A stretch of 64,000 nucleotides of DNA from Streptomyces sp. AA1529 (GCF_000280905.1 NZ_ALAP01000098.1:57116-121115), one strand, 5' to 3'; counted from the stretch's first letter, positions 7,950 to 15,860 are shown. Numbers and translations are program-made. Notes: a model not told the origin generated them from the letters alone.

Positions 7950-9203
7950 ATGCGCGGGCAGCACGAAGAACACGCGGGCGTACGTATCGCCCACCAGCGC
8001 AAGCTGGCCGGGCTGACGCAGCGCGGGCTCGCCGCGCGGCTCCCGTACTCCTACAGCTTGTTACGGCAGGTGGAGGAAGGCCGCAAGAACGCCTCGCCCG
8101 ACCTGGTCTCGGCGGTGGCGCGGGTGCTGCGCATCGACGTGACGGTGCTGACGGGCCAGCCCTACGTCACCGAACTCCAGCAGGACCGCCTCGCAGCCCT
8201 CATCCGTCCGATCCGCGAGGCGCTCGACCTCTACGACCTGCACGACGTGAACGACCTCACCGACGCGCACGAACTGCGCGGCACGAGCGGGCAGGGCGAA
8301 GGCGCCGGAGTCCTGCCGCCGGCCGAACTCGCCGCCCGCGCCGACGACCTGTGCCGCATGGTGCGCGCCACGCAGCTGAGCAAGGCGGCGCACGCCCTGC
8401 CGCCCTTCATCGCGGAGGCCACCGCGGCAGCCCACCGGGAGCGCAGCACGGCACGGTGGCAGACGCTCGGATCCGCGTACCGCACGGCGCACGACATCGC
8501 CACCAAGCTCGGCTTCTACGACCTGGCCACCATCGCGCTCGACCGGGTGGGCTGGGCCGCCGAACGCGCCTCGGACCCCCTGTTGGCCGCAGTGCGCCAG
8601 TACATGCGCGCACTCTCCTACTTCCGCGAGGGGGAGCACACCATCGGCCTGCGGCTGATCGAGGCGGGACACAGAGTCCTCTCCGGAACCGGCGGTGCGG
8701 GCAGTGCGGCGCCGGAGGCGCGCGACACCCTCGTCGTGCGCGGCCAGTTGCACCTGGGTGCGAGCGTGATCGCGGCCCGCGCACACGACGGCGACGCGGT
8801 GGAGCGCCACCTGCGGGAGGCGGCCTCCTACGCCGAACGCACCGGAGAGGCCGGACGGGTGCACTGGCTGAGCTTCGGACCGGCGAACGTGGCTGTGCAC
8901 GAGGTGTCCGCGCAGGTCGAGTTGCGGCGCTACGGGAAGGCGCTGGAGAAGTCCCGCGACGTCCGCCTGCCGAACGGCTGGCCGATGTCGCGGCGGGCGC
9001 ACTTCTACGTGGACCGCGCGCGAGCCGAGATGGAGACGGGCCACTGCGACGCGGCACTGGAGTCCGTGGTGACGGCGCGCAGGCTGGCGCCGGAGCAGAC
9101 CCGATACCACCCCGGAGCACGCGAGACCATCAACGGCCTGGTGGCCCAGCGCCGCCGCACACCCGATTCGCTGGACAACATGGCCGCGTGGCTCTGCCTG
9201 TGA
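7950..9203 (+). CDS. XRE-family regulator with TPR-like C-terminal region, 417 aa
   Basis: Helix-turn-helix domain at about residues 10-58 (RIAHQRKLAGLTQRGLAARL, then SYSLLRQVEEGRKNAS), followed by a ~330-residue helical region resembling tetratricopeptide repeats. This architecture is abundant in Streptomyces, where members often respond to a small partner protein. The ATG at 7950 follows GGAACGGAG. The gene is divergent from the flavoprotein gene and followed 248 bp later by a small uncharacterised protein gene. The ligand or partner is unknown. Confidence 0.85.
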   Translation: MRGQHEEHAGVRIAHQRKLAGLTQRGLAARLPYSYSLLRQVEEGRKNASPDLVSAVARVLRIDVTVLTGQPYVTELQQDRLAALIRPIREALDLYDLHDVNDLTDAHELRGTSGQGEGAGVLPPAELAARADDLCRMVRATQLSKAAHALPPFIAEATAAAHRERSTARWQTLGSAYRTAHDIATKLGFYDLATIALDRVGWAAERASDPLLAAVRQYMRALSYFREGEHTIGLRLIEAGHRVLSGTGGAGSAAPEARDTLVVRGQLHLGASVIAARAHDGDAVERHLREAASYAERTGEAGRVHWLSFGPANVAVHEVSAQVELRRYGKALEKSRDVRLPNGWPMSRRAHFYVDRARAEMETGHCDAALESVVTARRLAPEQTRYHPGARETINGLVAQRRRTPDSLDNMAAWLCL

Positions 9204-9248
9204 CGGACCGGGCAGCGGACGTGTTCATGGCCACGGTGTGCGACGGGA

Positions 9249-9268
9249 GTGTCACACATTGGTGACAC
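9249..9268. promoter_or_regulatory. Perfect inverted repeat GTGTCAC-N6-GTGACAC
   Basis: Perfect 7-bp arms at 9249-9255 and 9262-9268, between the XRE gene and the 151-aa gene. The site could be an operator for the XRE protein at the downstream promoter (inference). Confidence 0.5.
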
Positions 9269-9451
9269 TTTCCGGTCGGCGCCGTCGGCAAAGTGGGTCG
9301 CGTCCCCACACATGGAGACGCGTCACCACACGGAGAGAGATGCGAAGAGCGTGAGGAACGTGGAACGCGCCCGACAGCGTCGGGGACGACCGGCGCCACG
9401 CCGTGGTGGTGCCGAAGAGGCCGAAGCCGCTGAAGACGCACAGGAGAAGCC

Positions 9452-9907
9452 GTGACCGTGTGGTGGCCACTGCCGAAGGGCCTGGATGCCGTGCTGTTAC
9501 CCGCCGGGGAGTGGTGGGACGCGGTGCGCGTCCCCGCCTACCTGGGGGAGGGGGTGCTGACCCGGCTCGGTTCCGCGTCCGGTGCGGTCATCCGCGACCC
9601 CTACGGCAGCAGGCTGTACTGGCTCGTCGAGCCGGAGAGCGCGCAGGGGTGGTCCTTCTGCGAGTTCGCCGCCGTGCAGGTGCTGGGCGAGGCGAGCTGG
9701 GTGACGGTGCCGCCCAGCAGCCGCCTGCATCCGCCCGGGCCGCACTGGGCCGTTCCCTGCACCCCGGCCGGTTCCCTGACGCCGACCGCCGCCCTGCACG
9801 CCGCCCTGCACGCCACCATCACCCAGAACCTCGGCCCCCGGCCCCGCCCCGCCCCGCCCCAGCAGGCCGCGCCCACACAGGCCGCGCCTTCGCAGGAGCG
9901 GGGCTGA
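9452..9907 (+). CDS. Uncharacterised 151-aa protein downstream of XRE regulator
   Basis: No recognised domain. The sequence is Trp/Pro-rich with an SRLYWLVEPES-type strand and a Pro/Ala/Gln-rich tail after about residue 125. I infer a small soluble protein. The GTG at 9452 has AGGAG 5 nt upstream. Its placement after a TPR-type XRE regulator recalls regulator/small-protein pairs of Streptomyces, but the sequence does not look like DUF397. Function unknown. Confidence 0.65.
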   Translation: MTVWWPLPKGLDAVLLPAGEWWDAVRVPAYLGEGVLTRLGSASGAVIRDPYGSRLYWLVEPESAQGWSFCEFAAVQVLGEASWVTVPPSSRLHPPGPHWAVPCTPAGSLTPTAALHAALHATITQNLGPRPRPAPPQQAAPTQAAPSQERG

Positions 9908-10123
9908 ATCCGCGGCGCCCGGCCGCCGCTCCGGGACGGCGAACGCCCCGGGCACGCCCGCGCATCCGAAACGTGCCGTGCCGACGGACGGTTCTGCCGC
10001 CCGTGCGGACGGCAGGGCCGCCGGACCTGCGCGTCGCCGGACTCCGCCGGAGGGCTCCCCGCGCACCCGGCGCCGGCGCCCGCACCATGACCTCGGTGCA
10101 GGCGGCGCGGCCCGGCTGCGGAA

Positions 10124-10924
10124 TCAGCCGAGCTTCGCCGCCTGCGCGTCGATGAGGGCGGTCGGCTGCTTGTAGTCCTCGCCCCGGGTGACCGACGCGA
10201 TGTTGAACGACGAGAACCCGGCGAGCGTGGTGCCCTGCCGGAAGACGACGACCTTGGTGTCGGCCGCGGAGCCGTCCTGCTTGGTGCCGATCGTCCAGGC
10301 GACCGCGTCTTCCCCGGCGGAGACCTTCTCCTCGGTGACCTTGGTGACCTGCTGCTTCTCGCCGTCGGCGGTCATCGTGAAGCCTCCGGCGCACTTCTTG
10401 CCGGCCTTCCGCAGCGTGGCGAGCGCCTGCTCGGCCCCGTCGGCGTCGTAGGACCACAGGGAGGTCAGCGTCTTGGTGATGTCGAGCGAGTCGAGCGTCG
10501 CTTCCTCGGCCTGCTTCTCCGTCATCTCGCCGAGCTCCTCCACCGAGGGCATGCCCTTCTCGGCGGCCTTGGTCTTGTGGACGACGAGCCGCTGCGCGGT
10601 CGCCGCCGGGTCGCCCGCCGGCAGGGCCGACAGCGCCTGCGCGACGGGCTTGCACTCGGCCTTCTCGACGGAGACGGAGCCCGGCTCGAACGCCTCGTCC
10701 TTGCCCGGCTTCTTGACCTCGTGGTCCTCGAGGTCGTCCTTGGTGACGACGAGCTTCTCCAGCTTGCCGGCGGACAGCGCCTTCGCCGCCGGCTTCTCGG
10801 CGCCCGCCCCGCCCTTCGCCTTCTTGTCCTCGTCGCCGCTCTCGCCACCACCGCAGGCAGTGGCCAGAAGGGCGAAGGAGACCGCGGAAGCGGTCAGGAC
10901 CGTACGGCGGATAGCGACTCGCAC
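10124..10924 (-). CDS. Secreted lipoprotein, 266 aa
   Basis: Signal peptide with a lipobox at the end of FALLATAC, then a Lys/Asp/Glu/Gly-rich linker (GGGESGDEDKKAKGGAG) and a soluble domain of alternating strands and helices. This matches streptomycete lipoproteins of unknown function with a PknH-sensor-like shape. The start is decided by the ribosome site: GGGAG directly abuts the ATG at 10930, whereas it lies 6 nt before the GTG at 10924, so I prefer GTG (MRVAIRRTVL). The gene appears monocistronic. Probably anchored on the outer face of the membrane. Confidence 0.8.
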   Translation of the reverse strand: MRVAIRRTVLTASAVSFALLATACGGGESGDEDKKAKGGAGAEKPAAKALSAGKLEKLVVTKDDLEDHEVKKPGKDEAFEPGSVSVEKAECKPVAQALSALPAGDPAATAQRLVVHKTKAAEKGMPSVEELGEMTEKQAEEATLDSLDITKTLTSLWSYDADGAEQALATLRKAGKKCAGGFTMTADGEKQQVTKVTEEKVSAGEDAVAWTIGTKQDGSAADTKVVVFRQGTTLAGFSSFNIASVTRGEDYKQPTALIDAQAAKLG

Positions 10925-11236
10925 TTGCATCTCCCTGTGCTCAAGGCTCCGTGCTCATGTGCGGCGCAGAGCTCCGCAGAACCAGACCGGCGTCCCCGGC
11001 GCGGGGATGCACACCGAGACCATCTGTATATCCATCTGTATGTCGATCGGTTATTCGCCACGTCCCGAGATGTCGCACTGTCTGCCGACGATGCCGGTGT
11101 GTGACGGGAGCACGTGACAGCAGCCCGTGACGGAAGCGCGTGAAGGAGACGAGGGACGGAGACGAGGGACGGAGACGAGCGACGGCAGTGCATGGCAATG
11201 GGGCCGGTGCCGCCCCCGCGACCGCAGGGCTTCGGC
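10925..11236. other. Intergenic region with direct repeats
   Basis: No convincing gene is present. CCATCTGTAT occurs twice at 11020-11029 and 11032-11041, an unusually A/T-rich stretch for this genome upstream of the lipoprotein gene. Three tandem 13-nt copies of GGAGACGAGGGAC lie at 11145-11183, the third with one mismatch. Confidence 0.6.
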
Positions 11237-11974
11237 TCAGGAGGATCCGGCGACGCCGGGAATCCGGCGGTGGGTGTCCGCGAGCAGGTTCCGCATCGCC
11301 ATGTGGAAGAGGTCGGCCTGGTGGTCGCCGATGAAGGAGGTGTGCCCGAACACCTCCAGGACGACGAGGCCGTGCATGTGCCCCCAGGCGCTGAAGAGGA
11401 GAGCGGCCGCCGCCGGCGGCAGCGCGTCCGGACCGCCGAGCGGCAGGCCCTCCAGGAACTCCCGGAGCGACGCCGGGACGGCGGTGTCGGCCTGCGCCAG
11501 TTGCGCTGTCGTGAACCCGTCGAACATCTCGCGCCGGAAGATGTCGCTCATCCTGCGCATCGCCTGGGTGGTCGGACCGTCGGCGGGCGCCGTGTAGTAG
11601 CGCAGCGGTGTGCCGTAGAGGAGCTGGAAGCGCTCGGGGTGGCGGATGGCCCACCTCCGGTACCCCTCCGCCGCCACGACCAGGCGCGGCACCTCGGATG
11701 CGTCCGGCGCGGCGTCGACGGCCTCCTGCACGGCGTCGGCAAGGTCGTCGTACGCCTTGGTGACCAGTGCCGTCACGAGGGCGTCCCGGCTGGGGAAGTA
11801 GTGGTAGAGCGCCTGCACGGTCATGCCGAGGCTGCGGGCGATCGCCCGCAGGGACAGGGCTCCGGGGCCCTCCGCCGCGATGTGCGACTCGGCGGCGTCC
11901 AGGATCTCCTGGGTGGCGGCGGCCCTGCGCCGCCGGCGCAGGGAGGGCGGGGCTGTGTGTCCGTCTGCGGGCAT
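11237..11974 (-). CDS. TetR/AcrR family regulator with C-terminal WHG-type domain
   Basis: 245-aa repressor. HTH at about residues 18-62 (ILDAAESHIAAEGPGALSL, then GMTVQALYHYFPSRDALV). The C-terminal region contains LFSAWGHMHGLVVLEVFGH, which resembles the TetR_C_33/WHG domain. The ATG at 11974 starts close to the HTH, as usual. Neither flanking gene is an obvious target. An inverted repeat 48 bp upstream suggests autoregulation. Confidence 0.88.
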   Translation of the reverse strand: MPADGHTAPPSLRRRRRAAATQEILDAAESHIAAEGPGALSLRAIARSLGMTVQALYHYFPSRDALVTALVTKAYDDLADAVQEAVDAAPDASEVPRLVVAAEGYRRWAIRHPERFQLLYGTPLRYYTAPADGPTTQAMRRMSDIFRREMFDGFTTAQLAQADTAVPASLREFLEGLPLGGPDALPPAAAALLFSAWGHMHGLVVLEVFGHTSFIGDHQADLFHMAMRNLLADTHRRIPGVAGSS

Positions 11975-12021
11975 GCGGCGACGGTACGACGCCACCGGTC
12001 GTCGAGGGTCGGGAAGTCTTC

Positions 12022-12047
12022 GCACTGTGAGGAAAATCCAACAGTGC
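12022..12047. promoter_or_regulatory. Inverted repeat GCACTGT-N12-ACAGTGC
   Basis: Perfect 7-bp arms at 12022-12028 and 12041-12047, upstream of the TetR gene (start 11974). Probably its own operator (inference). Confidence 0.5.
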
Positions 12048-12166
12048 ACCGCCCGGTTCTCACTGTCCGGTGTGCCTCCCACCGGTACGCCCCGGTGCCG
12101 CCTAGGGTGCCCGGTTCCGCGAGTCCGCTCCGTCCGGACTGCGCCGGGGCGACCGCCCGAGTGGGG

Positions 12167-12532
12167 TCAGCTTCGCCACCAGGGAGCGCGCACCTGCTGG
12201 TTGCCGGAGGCGGCGCAGTTGACGCCGTTGACCGCCTCCCGCCCGGCCAGGTCCCAGCCGACGACCCCCGGCCCGGTCCGGCTCAGTTCCACCACCCGCC
12301 CGCGCCGGTTCCCCTCGCCGGTGTCGATGTCGCACACGAGGACCGGGGCCCAGGCGTGGCCGTCGAAGCAGCCTGCCAGAGCGACCAGGGGCAGCGCCGA
12401 GGCGAGGAGCAGGGAGAGTGCCCCGGTGACGACGGTCGCCTTCCCACGCCATCCGGCGGCCCCGTCGCCCCCGCCGATGGCTCTTCCCCAGCGGAGCGCG
12501 TAGGCGTCAGCGTCACGGCGATTCCCCTCCAC
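12167..12532 (-). CDS. Small putative secreted or lipoprotein, about 121 aa
   Basis: A hydrophobic segment (TGALSLLLASALPLVALAGC) ends in a lipobox-like cysteine. The rest is a short domain rich in Gly, Val and Asp with two further cysteines, ending APWWRS. No family is recognised. The only in-frame start codon near the hydrophobic segment is GTG at 12532, with no clear ribosome site, and it overlaps the LuxR remnant on the other strand. The gene may be degraded or shorter. Confidence 0.4.
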   Translation of the reverse strand: MEGNRRDADAYALRWGRAIGGGDGAAGWRGKATVVTGALSLLLASALPLVALAGCFDGHAWAPVLVCDIDTGEGNRRGRVVELSRTGPGVVGWDLAGREAVNGVNCAASGNQQVRAPWWRS

Positions 12533-12650
12533 CCGAGGCTGGCCACGGTGAAGACCCACATCGGCCGTCTGCGCGCCGAACTGCGTGCCCGAGACCGCGC
12601 CCAGCTCGTGATCGTCGCCCACGAGACGGGGCTCGTGGGCGACGGCCGAC
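12503..12650 (+). pseudogene. Remnant of a LuxR/NarL-family response regulator C-terminus
   Basis: The plus frame reads LATVKTHIGRLRAELRARDRAQ followed by LVIVAHETGLVGDG. This is the recognition helix and C-terminus of a NarL-type HTH (family: ATVKTHVGRILAKLGLRDRVQ, AVVLAYETGLV). Just before it, GVSVTAIPLHPRLATVK still aligns with the GLSNxEIAxxLxxSxATVK portion, minus about two residues. The receiver domain and the rest of the HTH are missing and no start is present. A terminator-like hairpin still lies downstream. Decayed gene. Confidence 0.7.
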
Positions 12651-12731
12651 GGGGCGTGAGACGGGAATGTCTGCTTTTCGCGCGGTCGTTCGCGCACGCT
12701 CGGTGCGCCGCGTTCTCCCCCAGCGGCGAAA

Positions 12732-12764
12732 GAACGGCGGCCGAAGTGCCACCGGCCGCCGTTC
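12732..12764. terminator. Hairpin terminator between LuxR remnant and hsp18
   Basis: Perfect 12-bp stem, GAACGGCGGCCG / CGGCCGCCGTTC, followed on the plus strand by CCCCTTCTTGTC. It can serve hsp18 on the minus strand and may be the relic terminator of the decayed regulator. Confidence 0.6.
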
Positions 12765-12849
12765 CCCTTCTTGTCGGTTCGCTCACCGGGTGCGGAGGGC
12801 GGGGTGCTGGGGGAGGCCGCCCCGTCCTCCCACGCCGCTCCGGCAGGTG

Positions 12850-13281
12850 TCAGCCGGAGATCTCCTTGCGGCCGGTCCCGACGCCGACGGAGATCTTGCG
12901 GGGCTTGGCACGCTCGGCGATCGGGATGCGCAGGGTGAGCACGCCCGCGTCGTAGTCCGCCTGGATGCGCTCGGTGTCGAGTGTGTCGGCGAGCGTGATC
13001 TGCCGGGAGAAGACGCCCAGTGGCCGTTCCGCGAGTTCCATCTGCACGTCGTCGGGCTTCGCCACGGGCCGGCGCTCGGCCTTGACGGTCAGCATGTTGC
13101 GTTCGACGTCGATGTCGATCGCGTCCGCGCTGACACCGGGGACGTCGAAGGCCACGACGTATTCGTCGCCCTCGCGGTAGGCGTCCATCGGCATCGGCGA
13201 GGGCCGGGACCAGGTCCCCGGGCCCACCAGGTGCTGTGCCAGCCGGTCCAGCTCGCGGAAGGGGTCAGTGCGCATCAACAT
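12850..13281 (-). CDS. hsp18: Hsp18, small heat-shock protein (Hsp20/alpha-crystallin family)
   Basis: 143-aa ATP-independent holdase that keeps unfolding proteins soluble. The alpha-crystallin domain runs from about residue 35 to 130. The VAFDVPGVSADAIDIDVE segment and the conserved A-x-x-x-(n)-GVL motif (DAGVLTLRIPI) are present, with a short C-terminal extension RKISVGVGTG. The ATG at 13281 has GGAGG 8 nt upstream. The gene is divergent from a RheA-like gene, with a RheA-type operator between them, so it should be heat-induced. Confidence 0.93.
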   Translation of the reverse strand: MLMRTDPFRELDRLAQHLVGPGTWSRPSPMPMDAYREGDEYVVAFDVPGVSADAIDIDVERNMLTVKAERRPVAKPDDVQMELAERPLGVFSRQITLADTLDTERIQADYDAGVLTLRIPIAERAKPRKISVGVGTGRKEISG

Positions 13282-13344
13282 CGTGAACACCTCCAGAGGG
13301 TCGGGCAGTTGCTGCCAATGCGCCTCGCAGTCATTGTTGTAGCA

Positions 13345-13363
13345 TGTCATCCAGTAGATGACA
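13345..13363. promoter_or_regulatory. RheA operator, TGTCATC-N5-GATGACA
   Basis: Perfect inverted repeat: TGTCATC at 13345-13351, spacer CAGTA, GATGACA at 13357-13363. As I recall, the same sequence with N5 was defined as the RheA site in the hsp18 and rheA promoters of Streptomyces albus. It lies midway between both genes here. Confidence 0.8.
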
Positions 13364-13405
13364 AGCACGATGTCAACGACGCGATGACCTCCGAGGGAGG
13401 TGTCC

Positions 13406-14035
13406 ATGACCGCAGCAGAACAGCCGCCCGCGACCAGCAACGACGCCCACAGCCCGGCGTCCTTCCTGGCCGCCGCCGCGGCCCTCAATGTCATAGACGA
13501 CGCCCTGCACACCGCCCGGCACGAGACTCCTGACAGCTCCGGCACCGGACCGGAACCGGAGCAGGCCCTGGCCTCCCTGCTGCTGCTCCGGCAGGTGCGC
13601 GAACAGCTCGCCGGATGGGAGACCGGCCTGATCGAAACCGCTCGCGACGCGGGCGCCAGCTGGGCCGACCTCGCCCAGCCCCTCGGTGTCACCAGTCGCC
13701 AGGCCGCCGAACGCCGCTACCTGCGCGGCCGCCCCGGACCCGCCGGCGCCACCGGCGAACAGCGCATCACCGCCACCCGACAGGCCCGCGCCGCCAAGCG
13801 CACCACCACCGCGTGGGCCCGCCACAACGCAGCCGGCCTGCGCCGCCTCGCCGGCCAGATCTCCGCCCTCACCGACCTGCCCGCAGCCGCCCGCCACCCG
13901 CTCGGCGACCTCCATGCGGCACTCGCCCACAACGACCCCGCCGAACTCATCGCCCCGCTGGCCGCCACCCGCCCCCATCTGGCCACCACCCACCCCGACC
14001 TCGCCGCCCAACTCGACACCCTCACTCCCCCCTGA
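13406..14035 (+). CDS. rheA: RheA-like heat-sensing repressor of hsp18
   Basis: 209-aa protein, divergent from hsp18. A helical N-terminus is followed by an HTH-like stretch (ARDAGASWADLAQPLGVTSRQAA, residues about 80-102) and an Ala/Arg/Pro-rich helical C-terminus. RheA of S. albus is a thermosensor repressor of hsp18 and of itself, and the operator between the genes matches its site. The ATG at 13406 is chosen because GGGAGG ends 5 nt before it; the GTG at 13400 overlaps that ribosome site. The assignment rests on operator, neighbourhood and weak protein resemblance. Confidence 0.75.
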   Translation: MTAAEQPPATSNDAHSPASFLAAAAALNVIDDALHTARHETPDSSGTGPEPEQALASLLLLRQVREQLAGWETGLIETARDAGASWADLAQPLGVTSRQAAERRYLRGRPGPAGATGEQRITATRQARAAKRTTTAWARHNAAGLRRLAGQISALTDLPAAARHPLGDLHAALAHNDPAELIAPLAATRPHLATTHPDLAAQLDTLTPP

Positions 14036-14393
14036 CCCGCGCCCGCTGCGCCGCGACACCACTCGGTCCGGCCCCGGCGCTCCGGGGGCTCCGCTCCGGG
14101 GAACTCCGCTCCGGGAACGGGGCGCCGCCCGGAGGCAGGCCGGGCCGAGTGGTCACAGCCGAAGAAGCAGCCCTCGGCCGTACCGGATCAGCGACGTGGA
14201 GCTGTTCCGCTCCACGTCCGGCAACTCGGACGGTACGTACCGGCACCTGTCGGGTCGTGATCGGTGTGCGCCGCGGCTTCCGGGGCGGGTGGCGTGCGGG
14301 TCGAGGGGGCCGGCTCCGCGGCTGCGCCGAGAGGACCGCAGGCAGGCGGCGACGGGCCCGGGGCTCCGGCTGCGCGCCTGCCGGGCTGCCGTG
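14036..14393. other. Gene-free region between convergent rheA and TetR genes
   Basis: No supported gene. It contains short repeats of CTCCGCTCCGGG around 14085-14120 and a hairpin at 14193-14218. Confidence 0.6.
14193..14218. terminator. Hairpin between convergent genes
   Basis: Perfect 10-bp stem, GACGTGGAGC / GCTCCACGTC with loop TGTTCC. Probably a bidirectional terminator for rheA and the TetR gene; no T-tract. Confidence 0.5.
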
Positions 14394-14972
14394 TCAGTCC
14401 ACGGGGAGCCGGTCCACCAGCAGCTCCACCCTCGACTCGGTGTCCTCCGGCGGCAGCCGTCCGGACCGCGTCAGGGTCGCCACCCCGTGCAGGGACGCCC
14501 AGAAGACCTCGGTGAACAGACCCGGCGCGACGCCCTCTCCGGCGACCTCGCCGAGGCACTCCAGCAGCGCGGCGAAGGCGTCCTTGAGGGGTTCCGGGGT
14601 GTCCTCCTGTGCGTACGCGAGGCCGCCGTCGAGCTGGAAGATGGCGTCGTAGACCGCCGGGTTGCGTTCGGCGAAGTCGAGGTAGGCGCGGGCGAGGGCG
14701 CGGACCCGGGCGCGCGGGCCGCCCGCGGTGGCGGTCGCGGCGCGCACCGCGGCGGCCATCTCGGTGGAGCCCTGGAGGGCGACGGCGCCGATGATCTCCC
14801 GTTTGCCGCGGAAGTGGCTGTAGAGGACAGGCTGGCTGTACTCGATGCGCTCGGCGAGCCGGCGGGTGGTGACCGCTTCCCAGCCCTGCTGCTCGGCGAG
14901 TTCGCGGGCCGTCGCCACGATGAGGTGCTCGCGCTCCGCCCGTTCGCGTTCCTTGCGTTCCTGTACCGACAT
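14394..14972 (-). CDS. TetR family regulator, 192 aa
   Basis: HTH at about residues 17-60 (VATARELAEQQGWEAVTTRRL, then EYSQPVLYSHFRGKREII), followed by a TetR_C_25-like domain (RALARAYLDFAERNPAVYDAIFQ, then FWASLHGVATLTRSGR). It is divergent from a small DUF1772-type membrane protein gene. The 90-bp gap carries five CTAG tetramers arranged as dyads, so it very likely represses the neighbour and itself (inference). Confidence 0.9.
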   Translation of the reverse strand: MSVQERKERERAEREHLIVATARELAEQQGWEAVTTRRLAERIEYSQPVLYSHFRGKREIIGAVALQGSTEMAAAVRAATATAGGPRARVRALARAYLDFAERNPAVYDAIFQLDGGLAYAQEDTPEPLKDAFAALLECLGEVAGEGVAPGLFTEVFWASLHGVATLTRSGRLPPEDTESRVELLVDRLPVD

Positions 14973-14981
14973 GACTCGACC

Positions 14982-15045
14982 CTAGCACCGCTAGACATTC
15001 GAGCAATAGAAGGTCTAGCGTTGACTCATCAGCTAGCAGCACTAG
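14982..15045. promoter_or_regulatory. CTAG-rich operator cluster
   Basis: CTAG occurs at 14982, 14991, 15015, 15033 and 15042. CTAGC-ACC-GCTAG spans 14982-14994. GCTAGAC (14990-14996) and GTCTAGC (15013-15019) form a perfect 7-bp dyad with a 16-bp spacer. Probable TetR binding region controlling both divergent genes. Confidence 0.6.
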
Positions 15046-15048
15046 ATG
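15021..15048 (+). promoter_or_regulatory. Candidate promoter of the DUF1772 gene
   Basis: TTGACT (15021-15026), 16-bp spacer, TAGATG (15043-15048). It overlaps the CTAG cluster, which would allow repression by occlusion. The predicted transcript would start only a few bases before the start codon. Confidence 0.45.
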
Positions 15049-15062
15049 TCGAGAGGTTCGCC

Positions 15063-15509
15063 ATGCTCAACGCACTCGAGGTCGTCACCACCGTGATCGT
15101 CGGCGTGATGGTGGGGGTGGAGTTCTCCGTCGCCTTCATCATGAGCCGGATCCTCAACGCCCTCCCGGGAGACAGCGGCCAGCTCGGTCACGCCCACGGC
15201 GGCCGGATGCTCGGCGCGGTGATGCCGGTCTGGTACATCGGCTCGCTCGTCCTCGTCGCCGTCTGGGCGGCCGCCGGGTGGCACCACCACGGCACCGGCC
15301 TCGTCGTCACCGCCGGCGGACTACTGGCCCTGAGCGTGGCCATGTCGGTCCTGCTGCTCGTTCCGATCAACAACCGGAACAGGACCTGGACCCCCGAGAA
15401 CCGGCCCGCCGACTGGAAGCAGCAGCTGAACCGCTGGGGGCGCTGGCACTACGCCCGCGTCGCCGTCATCATCGCCGCCTTCGCCCTGCTGGCCACCGCC
15501 CTCACCTGA
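15063..15509 (+). CDS. DUF1772 family membrane protein, 148 aa
   Basis: Four hydrophobic segments: NALEVVTTVIVGVMVGVEFSV, a segment near residue 55, one near 80, and a C-terminal one ending IIAAFALLATALT. The pattern, with the RNRTWTPENRPADWK-type loop and a conserved W-x-R-x-H near the C-terminus, fits DUF1772 (anthrone-oxygenase-like) proteins. Members often sit next to TetR repressors, as here. Biochemical role unknown. The ATG at 15063 follows GAGAGG. Confidence 0.82.
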   Translation: MLNALEVVTTVIVGVMVGVEFSVAFIMSRILNALPGDSGQLGHAHGGRMLGAVMPVWYIGSLVLVAVWAAAGWHHHGTGLVVTAGGLLALSVAMSVLLLVPINNRNRTWTPENRPADWKQQLNRWGRWHYARVAVIIAAFALLATALT

Positions 15510-15860
15510 CCCCCGGTCCCACCAGCCCGACCACCCACCGCTCTACCGGGCGCCCCAACCGCTCGACCGCGCACCCGAAATGCGGCAGCCCCTCGCCCCG
15601 GATCCGCGGACACCCGCCCCCCGGAACCTGCGGCGGCCCGCACCTCGTCACCGACCCCACGCCCGAGCACACCCCCGCCGTCCCCGTCGGCCACGAGCGC
15701 CGGCATCCTCTCCGAGAGACTCCCCGGCGGAAATCGGCAGCCGTCCGCAGCTCGGTCTCATGCCACTCGATGTGAGACCGAGCTCTCGGCGGCGGAGCCC
15801 CTGGACGGTGGACGCAACGATTGCTCTCCTGGGCGCTGCGCAGCCAGATGTTCACGCCAG
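15510..15860. other. Gene-free region after the DUF1772 gene
   Basis: Short Pro/Arg-coding frames only, none convincing. A 12-bp perfect hairpin sits at 15749-15784. The tRNA-Arg terminator begins at 15861. Confidence 0.55.
15749..15784. terminator. Perfect 12-bp hairpin
   Basis: AGCTCGGTCTCA (15749-15760) and TGAGACCGAGCT (15773-15784) with a 12-nt loop. There is no T-tract. It could terminate the DUF1772 transcript or back up the tRNA terminator. Confidence 0.45.

Noticed and set aside
9249..9455. 68-codon frame overlapping the 9452 start by GTGA
   Set aside because: The overlap looks like coupling, but there is no ribosome site, its start codon lies inside the GTGTCAC palindrome, and the composition (Arg/Glu/Ala) is shadow-like. 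Could be revisited with ribosome profiling.
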